Of a DNA stretch of 64,000 nucleotides, positions 57,301 to 64,000 are shown piece after piece. A program made the position numbers and the translations under genes. The notes below the pieces were generated by a model. That model had not been told where the DNA came from. It ran no database searches and worked only from the letters and a program-made list of their open reading frames with translations. The DNA is from Fischerella sp. PCC 9605. GTDB taxonomy: Bacteria > Cyanobacteriota > Cyanobacteriia > Cyanobacteriales > Nostocaceae. The stretch's first letter is position 1. Each line of letters opens with the position of its first letter. The stretch is from contig NZ_KI912148.1 in assembly GCF_000517105.1 (NCBI RefSeq), positions 2,000,990 through 2,064,989 of the forward strand. Direction: 5' to 3'.

Positions 57301-60300
57301 GGTCTGCCAAGGGATACCGAAATGTCCTATCAGGTTTTCTTGGACACCCTACATCCAGAGGATCGTCAGCGAATCCACGAAATGCGACCCCTGCTAGAGA
57401 GCGGGCAACTGGTTCGTCATGAAATTGAGTATCGAACAGTTTGGCCCGATGGTACAGTACATTGGATTGCTGCGAGGGGAAATGCTACTTATGATGCTGA
57501 CGGAAAACCAATCTCCAGCATGGGAGTCGCATTTGACATTAGCGATCGCAAATTTGCTGAGATAGCATTGAGCCAAAGTGAAGCTCGCTTCCGCCGCACT
57601 TTTGAGTGTAATATGGTGCCAATGGGCATCTGGACTCGCTCAGGCGGCATATTGCAAGCCAATGATGCCTTGCTTGATCTAGTCGGTTACACCCGACAGG
57701 AACTAGAAGCGGGACAGATTAACTGGCAGACAATCACCCCGCCCGAATGGTTGCCGTTGGACGAGCGATCCTTGGCAGAGATTGCAACCAGAGGCTTGAG
57801 CGCTCCGTTTGAAAAAGAATACATCCACAAAAATGGGCATCGAATTCCGATTTTCATCGGAGGGGCATCCTTCCTGGACGATGCAGAAAGCGGGATATTT
57901 TTTGCCATCGACCTAAGCGATCGCAAATGCCGCGAACGAAACACAGAATTTCTGGCCGACATTAGCCAAGATTTAACTCGTTCAATTACCATCAACGAGA
58001 TTTTTGAAAGCATCGGTGGGAAAATGTGTCGTTACTTCGACTTTTCGATTCTGATGTTCTCTGAAATCAACGACACAGCACAGGAAGCGCGGGTAATTTA
58101 CAACAACCACAACCCGGACGTAAAAGACGCACTCGGCGAACATCGGCTGGCCGATTATTTAAGCGACAGCCAGATCGAACAACTTAAAGCAGGTAAAGTG
58201 GTCGCCATTAATGATGTCGGCGCTTTGGACATCGAAGGAGGTGACGGAGCGTATCAACCGTTCCAGGTTCGCTCGACGCTGATCGCGCCCTATGTCAGCA
58301 ACGGACAGTTAAAGTTCATTTTTTCGGGAAATCGTAACACAACATCGCGCTGGCGTCAAGACGAGATAGAACTTGTGCAAGAACTCGCGGCGCGTATCTG
58401 GATACGAATTGAACGCGCCCGCGCCGAAGAAAATCTGCGGCGCAGCGAAGAAGAATTTCGTACCATCGCTAACGCCGCACCGGCGTTAGTTTGGGTTAGC
58501 TCACCGAGCGGCGAAATCATCTTTTTTAACGATCGCTGGTATGAGTTCACTGGACAAACTGAGGCACAAGCCGTTGGTTACGGTTGGGCCCAAACAATGC
58601 ACCCAGAGGATGCAGCGCGAATTTTACCCTATTGGGAACGCTGTCAGCAGACAGGCGAAACTTACGAGGGCGAAGTGCGCTATCGTCGTCACGACGGCGA
58701 ATATCGCTGGCACGCTTTCCGCGCCTTGCCACGCTGTGATCCAAATGGACAAATTGAGGCTTGGTATGGTCTTAGTATTGACATCAGCGATCGCAAAATT
58801 GCGGAAGCAGCCCTGCGAGAAAGTGAACGGCGCTTCCGTCGCTTGGTGGAATCGAATATGTTTGGCGTTGCTTTTGGTGGCTTTACTGGAAGCTTTCACT
58901 ATGTCAATGATTACTTTCTCAAGATGGTGGGCTACACTCGTGAGTCAATTGAAACAGGGCAAGTTCGATGGATGGATATTACCCCAACCGAGTTTCTGCC
59001 TCTAGATGAAAAAGCCGCAGTAGAACTGAGAACCAAGGGGGTAGCAACTCCCTTTGAGAAAGAATATATTCGCAAAGATGGAACTCGTGTGCCCATTCTC
59101 ATCGGGGCGGCACTGCTTCAAGAACCCTACGAGCAACAGCAAGAAATTATTGCTTTCTACTTAGACTTGACAGAGCGTAAACAGGCAGAAGCAGCACTGC
59201 GCGAACGAGAACAGCGCCTCAATCTGGCAACAAGTGCCGCCAAACTGGGAGTATTCGAGTGGAATGTCGAGGCTGATGTTGCCATCTGGGAAAATCCACA
59301 GATGTACGAAATTTTTGGGCATACTCCCGAAGACGGCACATTGAACAAAGTACAGTTTATGGACGTGATTCATCCTGAAGACAGGGAAGCGTTTGAACTG
59401 TGTTTAGTTGAGGGCATGAGATCCAATACTCTCTTTCATGCAATCTGCCGCATTCGTCGGCGCAATGATAGTCAGTGGCGCTGGGTTGAGTTCAATGGGC
59501 AATTTGAACGTGTATTGGATGGCACGCCGGTACGTTTGGTTGGTGTGTTGGCTGACATTAGCGATCGCAAACAAGTCGAAGCCGAACGCGAACAACTTCT
59601 CCAACAATTGGAAGCGAGTTTGGGACAACTAGAAGCCGTTATTAATAGCATGACAGAGGGTTTGGTAATCGCTGATCCGCAGGGCAATATTCTGACATTT
59701 AATCCGGCAGCGCTGGCGATGCATGGATACGACAGTGTGGAGCAAGTACGACGGCACTTAAACTCGTTTCCTGGCACAATTGAGGTGCATGATTTGCAGG
59801 GAAACTTCATCCCGATGGAGCAGTGGCCCATCTCCAGAGCATTGCAGGGTGAAACATTTTCCAACTGTGAAATTCAGATTCATCGCCGCGACACGGGTAA
59901 AATCTGGTTTGGCAACTACGGCGGTACGCCCGTTCGTGACAAGCAAGGACAGGTGATTCTGGCGATGGTTACAATCCGCGACGTGACTGAACAAAGACAG
60001 GCTCAAGCTGCGATCGCCCGCAGTTTGGCGGCTGAGCAAGCGGCTCGTGCAGAGGCTGAGACGGCAAATCGAATTAAAGATGAATTTTTGGCAGTGTTGT
60101 CTCATGAGTTGCGATCGCCTCTTAACCCAATTCTGGGCTGGGCAAAGCTCCTGCAAAGCCGGACATTTACCCCGGACAAAACAGCCCAAGCCTTAGCGAC
60201 AATTGAACGCAATGCCAAACTACAAGCCCAACTGATTGAGGATCTCCTCGATGTCTCGCGGATTCTGCGCGGCAAGATGGTACTGGATATTGGTCCGGTC

Positions 60301-61188
60301 AATTTGGTAACAACCATTGAAGCCGCGATTGAAACCGTGCGTTTAGCCGCAGAAAACAAAAGCATTCAAATTCAAACCAGGCTCGATGCCCATGTGGGAA
60401 CTGTATCCGGTGATTCTGCCCGCCTCCAGCAAATTATCTGGAACTTGCTGACGAATGCGGTCAAGTTTACGCCCCAGGGTGGGCAAGTAGAAGTGAGGCT
60501 TGATCGCGTGAATAGTTTTGCTCAGATCCAGGTAAAAGATACGGGCAAAGGCATCAGTCCTGAATTTTTGCCCTATGTGTTTGACTATTTTCGTCAGGAA
60601 GATGGGGCGATTACCCGAAAATTTGGTGGACTGGGGTTAGGACTGGCGATCGTCCGGCATCTGACCGAGCAACACGGCGGCACGATCCAGGTTGACAGTC
60701 CGGGGGAAGGGCTGGGCGCAACTTTCACTCTTCGCCTACCGTTGCCAACCCTCATCTCAAAAACAGTCCAGGAGCATTCTTTTGGGACTGAAACCTTTGA
60801 TTTAAGCCAGTTGAAAATTCTGGTTGTGGATGATGAAGCAGATATGCGCGAACTGATGCTAACGCTTCTGGAAGCCTATGGAGCGCAGGTGAGCGTGGCT
60901 GCATCCGCGCCTGAAGCTCTCTTGATTTTGGAGCAAAACCAGCCAGATTTGTTAATCAGTGATATTGGGATGCCAGAGATGGATGGTTATATGCTAATGC
61001 AGCAGGTGAGAAGCTTACCTCCTCATCAGGGAGGGCAAATTAAAGCGATCGCGCTCACCGCTTACGCTGGGGAGTTAGATCAGCGACAAGCGCTAACCGT
61101 AGGATTTCACAAGCATATTCCTAAACCTGTAGAACCAGAGACATTGATCCGAGCGATCGCAGACTTAGTACAACAAGTTGGAGGTTAA
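54358..61188 (+). CDS. 2276-aa hybrid histidine kinase REC-GAF-PAS7-GAF-PAS4-HisKA-HATPase-REC
   Basis: Order by residue: REC 1-125 (LLLEDNPLDA, LADYALPEFDG), GAF about 140-300, seven PAS/PAC units about 310-1186, a second GAF about 1190-1350, four PAS about 1360-1875, HisKA near 1908-1970 (AVLSHELRSPLNPI), HATPase about 2010-2130 (NAVKFTPQ, DTGKGI, GLGLGLAI), C-terminal REC about 2150-2270 (VVDDEADMRE, DIGMPEMDG). PAC ends often read SDRK. Neither GAF shows the cyanobacteriochrome Cys-His motif. No membrane segment is seen, so it is cytoplasmic. PAS units are very similar in pairs (for example near 545 and 940), which suggests duplication. Confidence 0.9.
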   Translation: MALRFLLLEDNPLDADVIKATLLDGGIDCELLIVKTRSNFVTALENDVFDLILADYALPEFDGLAALEIARNLCSEAPFIFVTASLGEELAIETLKRGATDYVLKQRLGRLVPSVQRALRETQERRKRKRAELMLVEQKRLLLLIASGHPLSECLTATCASVSGLNPGTRACFLLSDAQRRTFKSSITPDFPPSFGQGLKDAPINDLCIGTCGEAVYRGEPITCADIANDDRWSIEWRNLCVTHGILACHSQPVIGVDGLPLGSLMLCFDQARMPTDWEYQLADFATQVASIVFERDRSNFALRESEAKYRKLFESIDEGFCICEMLFDENGEPTDYRFVEVNPVFERLTGLQQATGKTARELVPNLEDHWFEIYGRVVLTGEPIRFEDQSFAMNNRWFDVNAFCVDDPQSHKFAILFTNISDRKQVERERERFLAVGSDLQVIAGINGYFQWVSQTFERTLGWTSDEITSRPWTDFVHPDDISASVSQANSLFLGNETSAFENRYRHKDGSYRWLLWKAQAYLEEQVIYGVAVDITDRKIAEAALRESEEQLRLASLGANLGMWYWDVKTDTLTWTDQAKAIFGLPTDTEMSMQVFLSAVHPDDRQFVETVVSELQAGQMYTEIEYRTLWADGTVRWILARGDSAYNTDGTLIATRGVLMDITDRKIAEAERKQLNQQLTDRVNELQTLFNLLPIGVAIAEDSECRMIRANPHMSELIRVPVEVNASHSAPTDERPLYRLCREGQEIPVEALPMQYAAIHNTAVRDEVIDLVHPDGTMVKLLCYASPLLDGQGRVRGALGAFVDITQRVLDEATLRESEERLKIALATGKLGSWQLDLVTGVLDSSDRCKANFGLSPEAELSYERLFELIHPDDRLYVQKTVAIAIAQRIDYNAEYRTIWLDGSVHWIIARGRALYDANGQPLRMIGVTLDITDRKQTEEALRQSEEQLRLACEGANLGLWHWDVQSDTLTWTDQCKALFGLPRDTEMSYQVFLDTLHPEDRQRIHEMRPLLESGQLVRHEIEYRTVWPDGTVHWIAARGNATYDADGKPISSMGVAFDISDRKFAEIALSQSEARFRRTFECNMVPMGIWTRSGGILQANDALLDLVGYTRQELEAGQINWQTITPPEWLPLDERSLAEIATRGLSAPFEKEYIHKNGHRIPIFIGGASFLDDAESGIFFAIDLSDRKCRERNTEFLADISQDLTRSITINEIFESIGGKMCRYFDFSILMFSEINDTAQEARVIYNNHNPDVKDALGEHRLADYLSDSQIEQLKAGKVVAINDVGALDIEGGDGAYQPFQVRSTLIAPYVSNGQLKFIFSGNRNTTSRWRQDEIELVQELAARIWIRIERARAEENLRRSEEEFRTIANAAPALVWVSSPSGEIIFFNDRWYEFTGQTEAQAVGYGWAQTMHPEDAARILPYWERCQQTGETYEGEVRYRRHDGEYRWHAFRALPRCDPNGQIEAWYGLSIDISDRKIAEAALRESERRFRRLVESNMFGVAFGGFTGSFHYVNDYFLKMVGYTRESIETGQVRWMDITPTEFLPLDEKAAVELRTKGVATPFEKEYIRKDGTRVPILIGAALLQEPYEQQQEIIAFYLDLTERKQAEAALREREQRLNLATSAAKLGVFEWNVEADVAIWENPQMYEIFGHTPEDGTLNKVQFMDVIHPEDREAFELCLVEGMRSNTLFHAICRIRRRNDSQWRWVEFNGQFERVLDGTPVRLVGVLADISDRKQVEAEREQLLQQLEASLGQLEAVINSMTEGLVIADPQGNILTFNPAALAMHGYDSVEQVRRHLNSFPGTIEVHDLQGNFIPMEQWPISRALQGETFSNCEIQIHRRDTGKIWFGNYGGTPVRDKQGQVILAMVTIRDVTEQRQAQAAIARSLAAEQAARAEAETANRIKDEFLAVLSHELRSPLNPILGWAKLLQSRTFTPDKTAQALATIERNAKLQAQLIEDLLDVSRILRGKMVLDIGPVNLVTTIEAAIETVRLAAENKSIQIQTRLDAHVGTVSGDSARLQQIIWNLLTNAVKFTPQGGQVEVRLDRVNSFAQIQVKDTGKGISPEFLPYVFDYFRQEDGAITRKFGGLGLGLAIVRHLTEQHGGTIQVDSPGEGLGATFTLRLPLPTLISKTVQEHSFGTETFDLSQLKILVVDDEADMRELMLTLLEAYGAQVSVAASAPEALLILEQNQPDLLISDIGMPEMDGYMLMQQVRSLPPHQGGQIKAIALTAYAGELDQRQALTVGFHKHIPKPVEPETLIRAIADLVQQVGG

Positions 61189-61199
61189 GCGAAATCATA

Positions 61200-61427
61200 A
61201 TGCGCTCTTGGTTCCGTCACCGACACTTATCCAGCCTTCAGCTTCGCCTGGTGTTGCTCGTCCTCCTGGCAGTGATTCCGGCATTGGGGCTGATTTTTTA
61301 CACTGCTGCGGCTCAACGACGGAGTGCGACAATAGACGCACAGGAGAATCTGTTGCGCCTCGTGAAAGTGGCAGCTGCCAATCAACGTCAAGCAGCGGCG
61401 ACCTGTCTACTTACGTTAACTCGTTAA
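61200..61427 (+). pseudogene. Truncated N-terminus of a membrane sensor kinase
   Basis: 75 residues: one long membrane segment (LSSLQLRLVLLVLLAVIPAL) and the start of the extracellular sensor region (IDAQENLLRLVKVAAANQRQ), then the frame ends in ATCLLTLTR. The N-terminus is typical of large membrane sensor kinases whose remaining domains are missing here. It overlaps the end of the NarL-type gene tail to tail, so a deletion probably joined it to that gene. Confidence 0.65.
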
Positions 61428-62087
61428 ATATGAGAGAAACGCATTAGCCACAATCGCTACTTGAGTGCGATCGCGCAAATTCAGACGAGTTAGAATGTGC
61501 GAGATATGGTTTCTCACCGTTCCTTCTGAAAGAAAGAGTGCCTCAGCAATTTCCCGATTGCTAGAACCTGCTGCAATCATTTGTAAAACCTGCCGTTCCC
61601 TGGATGTAAGTTCTGCAAATCCTGGTGGGAGTTCCTGGGATTGTGCTGGTTCTGGGGAGGCTGTGGTGGCAGCGATTTTTTCCAGAATCCCAGGGCCAAA
61701 CTGAGTGTAGCCTTTATCGATACTGCGAATCGCTTCCGCCAGTTCCTCTAAAGGGGTATCTTTCAACAAATATCCCTTTGCTCCAAAGCGGATGGCTTCT
61801 GCAACGTACTTGGCATCACCAAAGGTGGTAAGTACTAAAATTTTAATGCCCGGAAACTGCTGACAGAGTTGTTGAGTAGCAGTGACACCATCCATGACTG
61901 GCATCCGAATGTCCATCAGAACAATATCTGGTGGCTGAGATATGAGGTGCAGTGTTTTAACTAAGTCAATGGCTTGTTGACCGTTACTGGCCTCTCCAAC
62001 CACTTGAAAGTCGGGTTTGATTTCTAATAGGGTTTTCAAACCCCGTCGTACAACCTCTTGATCTTCGACTAGTAGAACCTGAATCAT
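61416..62087 (-). CDS. NarL/FixJ-type response regulator
   Basis: 223 residues. REC domain (LLVEDQEVVRRGL, VLMDIRMPVMDG, LKDTPLEELA) and a LuxR-type HTH (LTSRERQVLQMIAAGSSNRE with EALFLSEGTVRNHISHIL). It is a transcription factor. Its ATG overlaps the stop of the kinase gene (62084-62087), so the pair is translationally coupled and forms a two-component system. Confidence 0.93.
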   Translation of the reverse strand: MIQVLLVEDQEVVRRGLKTLLEIKPDFQVVGEASNGQQAIDLVKTLHLISQPPDIVLMDIRMPVMDGVTATQQLCQQFPGIKILVLTTFGDAKYVAEAIRFGAKGYLLKDTPLEELAEAIRSIDKGYTQFGPGILEKIAATTASPEPAQSQELPPGFAELTSRERQVLQMIAAGSSNREIAEALFLSEGTVRNHISHILTRLNLRDRTQVAIVANAFLSYLTS

Positions 62088-63187
62088 GCCGTCACCCTGG
62101 GAAATCTGGCTGTAATTCTACAACCATTCCCAAGTTCGCTGGTGATTTCTAGTTGTCCGCCTACTGCCAAGACTCGTTCGCGCACTCCTTGCAGTCCAAA
62201 GCCAGTCTGGTTGCCATCAATACAGAAGCCCCTGCCGTTATCTTGCAGTGTGAGCGACAGTTCAGTAGGTGTAGTTTGGATCTGCAACTGAATGGCTGTT
62301 GCATCTGCATGTTTACTAATATTTGTCAACCCTTCCTGAACAATGCGATACACAACCGTATTTACCGAGTTAGAGAAGGGCAGGGAGAGATCGATATAAC
62401 ATTCGGGTGCAATTCCCGTGATGTGGTGAAAATCTTGGGTAAGAGCAGCGATCGCCTTCTCCAACAACTGACCTTGTAAGGGGTCTGGGCGTATATGTGC
62501 AACGGATTTGCGAACGGCATTCAATGCCTCAGATCCTAATTGTTTCGCTTCAAATAGAAACTCATAAGCGCGATCGAGATCCACATTCCAAAGCTTAAGC
62601 GCTGTTTCCATTTGAATGTTTAGCCCAACTAAGGAGTGTCCCAGCGAATCATGAATATCGCGAGCAATGCGATTGCGTTCTTCTAATGCAGTCATTTCTT
62701 CAATGCGCTGGTTGAGTTCACGTTCCTGCGCCAGTGCCCTGCGGAGTTCGGCTTCTGCCTGCTGCAAACGGTCATTTTGAGTTTGTAATGTCGCTCGCAT
62801 TTGACGCAAGGAGAGTTGTGTTTCAATGCGGGCGAAGACTTCCTCTTCTTGAAAAGGTTTGGTGATGTAATCGACACCCCCAACAGAAAAAGCTTTGACT
62901 TTATCCAAAACTTCATTCAGCGCACTGATGAAGATGATGGGAATATCCTGGGTGAGCGGATTCGCCTTCAGATGTTGGCAGACATCGTAGCCGTTCATAT
63001 CGGGCATGTTGATATCCAACAGAATAAGATCCGGTGGCTGTGCTTGCGCTCCCATAAGTGCGGTTGAACCATTCATCACTGCCCGCACGTCATAGCTGCG
63101 CTCGGTCAACATGGCGGACAACAACCGCAGGTTGTCCGGCTTGTCATCAACGATGAGAATATCTCCTTTGGACTGACCGGAATTCAT
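62084..63187 (-). CDS. REC-histidine kinase of the HisKA_3 (NarX-like) type
   Basis: 367 residues from ATG 63187 (MNSGQSKGDILIVDDKPDNL); an ATG at 63241 is less likely. An N-terminal REC (ILIVDDKPDN, LILLDINMPDMNG, ITKPF) is followed by a coiled coil, then HisKA_3 with phospho-His in RIARDIHDSLGHSLVG, and HATPase (DNGRGF, GFGLQGVRERV). It would phosphorylate the NarL-type regulator. No membrane segment, so it is cytoplasmic and its N-terminal REC receives a signal from another kinase. Confidence 0.92.
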   Translation of the reverse strand: MNSGQSKGDILIVDDKPDNLRLLSAMLTERSYDVRAVMNGSTALMGAQAQPPDLILLDINMPDMNGYDVCQHLKANPLTQDIPIIFISALNEVLDKVKAFSVGGVDYITKPFQEEEVFARIETQLSLRQMRATLQTQNDRLQQAEAELRRALAQERELNQRIEEMTALEERNRIARDIHDSLGHSLVGLNIQMETALKLWNVDLDRAYEFLFEAKQLGSEALNAVRKSVAHIRPDPLQGQLLEKAIAALTQDFHHITGIAPECYIDLSLPFSNSVNTVVYRIVQEGLTNISKHADATAIQLQIQTTPTELSLTLQDNGRGFCIDGNQTGFGLQGVRERVLAVGGQLEITSELGNGCRITARFPRVTA

Positions 63188-63237
63188 GTTGAACACTTCG
63201 CGGCAATCCCCTCCCTCAGCTTCAGCTCTTAGGGGTA

Positions 63238-63651
63238 TCACCCTCGACTGTGGGATTGGATGTATTCCTCAAGAATCTTAAGAGGTGCGCCTCCAGCGGA
63301 GCGAATATAAAGTTGGTCGCCCCACAGTCCCTTGCTCCAATTTTTAAAGTGAGGTCTTAACTCAGATTCAAATTCTTTGCGAAGAATACGGCTTGTTGCA
63401 GATTTGATTGACCCCAATAACGTTGAGATGTTGTTGCTTGGGTGGATGTCTAACAGCAAGTGGATGTGATTACTCTCACCCTTGCATTCCAGCAAAATAC
63501 ACTTGTTCTTTACCAACACATTGGCTGCAACCTCTTGGAAGCGTTCAGCCATTTTTTGTGTCAGGCATTCTCGACGGTAAGCCGTGACAAAGTAGGTGTG
63601 CAACTGGATAGAGAAAACGCAGTGTGCTCCTTTACGATAAATGGTTGTCAT
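63238..63651 (-). CDS. tnpA: TnpA (HUH Y1 transposase)
   Basis: 137 residues from ATG 63651 (MTTIYRKGAHCVFSIQLHTY, the expected start); ATGs at 63681 and 63708 add N-terminal residues. The HUH motif is ESNHIHLLLD and the catalytic Tyr lies in EEYIQSH. Both are intact, so this element may be mobile and could act in trans on related ends. Confidence 0.9.
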   Translation of the reverse strand: MTTIYRKGAHCVFSIQLHTYFVTAYRRECLTQKMAERFQEVAANVLVKNKCILLECKGESNHIHLLLDIHPSNNISTLLGSIKSATSRILRKEFESELRPHFKNWSKGLWGDQLYIRSAGGAPLKILEEYIQSHSRG

Positions 63652-63679
63652 CCGTTCGACTGATTGATATAATCTCCTC

Positions 63680-64000
63680 ATGGTAACAACACGGCGTATC
63701 ACATTCAAGCTCTATCCAAATCGTCAGCAAGAGAAGACACTTCACTACTGGCGGAAGCTTCACTGTGCTTTGTATAACGCTGCTGTGTATAACAGAAAGA
63801 CCCAATATCAAAAGTTTGGTCACTCTGTTAATTACCTAGAACAACAAAACTGTCTACCCGAATTCAAGGAAGTATGGACAGAGTATAAGCCGTTGGGTTC
63901 TCATGCTCTGCAAGCTACTTTAAAGCGGGTAGACTTTGCATTTTCGAGATTTTTTAAAGGCTTAGGAGGATACCCAAAATTTAAAGCGTCCTGTCGCTAT
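63680..64000 (+). CDS. tnpB: TnpB, partial at 3' end
   Basis: 107 codons to the right edge, starting MVTTRRITFKLYPNRQQEKT, the typical TnpB N-terminus with conserved FKLYPNxxQ and later PKFKA. The RuvC and zinc-ribbon parts lie outside. The ATG overlaps the CAT that begins a longer version of tnpA. Confidence 0.88.
   Translation, partial: MVTTRRITFKLYPNRQQEKTLHYWRKLHCALYNAAVYNRKTQYQKFGHSVNYLEQQNCLPEFKEVWTEYKPLGSHALQATLKRVDFAFSRFFKGLGGYPKFKASCRY

Larger units (their letters stand above)
63238..64000. mobile_element. IS200/IS605-family element, cut by the right edge
   Basis: An intact tnpA (minus) and a tnpB (plus) diverge from an overlapping CATG at 63679-63682. The left end lies between 63188 and 63238 and could not be placed exactly. 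The right end is outside the window. Confidence 0.8.

Noticed and set aside
61178..61447. An 89-codon plus-strand ORF overlapping the end of the giant kinase
   Set aside because: Frame-shifted relative to the truncated sensor, whose membrane segment is far more protein-like.

Overview
The window is chromosomal DNA of a filamentous, probably heterocyst-forming (Nostocales-type) cyanobacterium. This rests on the many HIP1 octamers (GCGATCGC), heptameric tandem repeats between genes, a petG gene, DUF4278 and DUF3370 proteins, two 14-repeat WD40 STAND-type proteins, very large multi-PAS hybrid kinases, a double-glycine-leader peptide and several IS200/IS605 elements. No rRNA and no CRISPR array is visible. 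There is one tRNA (CAU anticodon).

Left part (1-18.5 kb): after a partial J-domain gene comes an accessory cluster. It holds an AAA/WD40 protein, a DUF4278 protein, a cyclic-peptide-type ABC exporter, a flavin monooxygenase, a small lipoprotein-like protein, an unknown 495-aa protein and a 2419-aa LamG/beta-gamma-crystallin-like protein. Six promoters in this stretch share one architecture: CTTAAC, 9 bp, TCGAC(T/A), exactly 17 bp, then a TATAAA-like box, with GTTAAG boxes further upstream. This suggests one regulon and is the best candidate here for an undescribed system.

Middle part (18.5-34 kb): an IS200/IS605 element has two copies of a 137-bp palindromic element (PATE/MITE-like) in it, one of them splitting tnpA just before its HUH motif. 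Next are a UPF0175/DUF3368 toxin-antitoxin pair, an NB-ARC/WD40 STAND protein, a GST, a PNPOx-like protein, a coiled-coil/ParA-like/VMAP-like operon, a double-glycine peptide with an Asn/Tyr repeat core, a zinc alcohol dehydrogenase and a ribbon-helix-helix protein. A similar inverted repeat lies upstream of both the NB-ARC gene and the VMAP operon.

Signalling block 1 (34-40.4 kb): a kinase with a predicted dual-cysteine (DXCF) cyanobacteriochrome GAF domain, an Rcp1-like response regulator and a hybrid kinase. Next is a more conserved metabolic stretch (40.8-51.3 kb): beta-propeller phytase, DUF3370, C15 peptidase, hisH, rsmD, petG, a cytM-like cytochrome, a RuBisCO-like protein, the tRNA, a glycogen debranching enzyme and a 2-Cys peroxiredoxin.

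Right part (51.3-64 kb): repeat-rich DNA, an MBL hydrolase with a small partner ORF, a decayed CdaR-type regulator, an XRE regulator and a 2276-aa REC-GAF-PAS hybrid kinase. It ends with a truncated membrane sensor, a NarL-type response regulator and its kinase, and an IS200/IS605 element running off the right edge. Low-complexity repeats sit in frame inside at least four coding genes, as peptide insertions.
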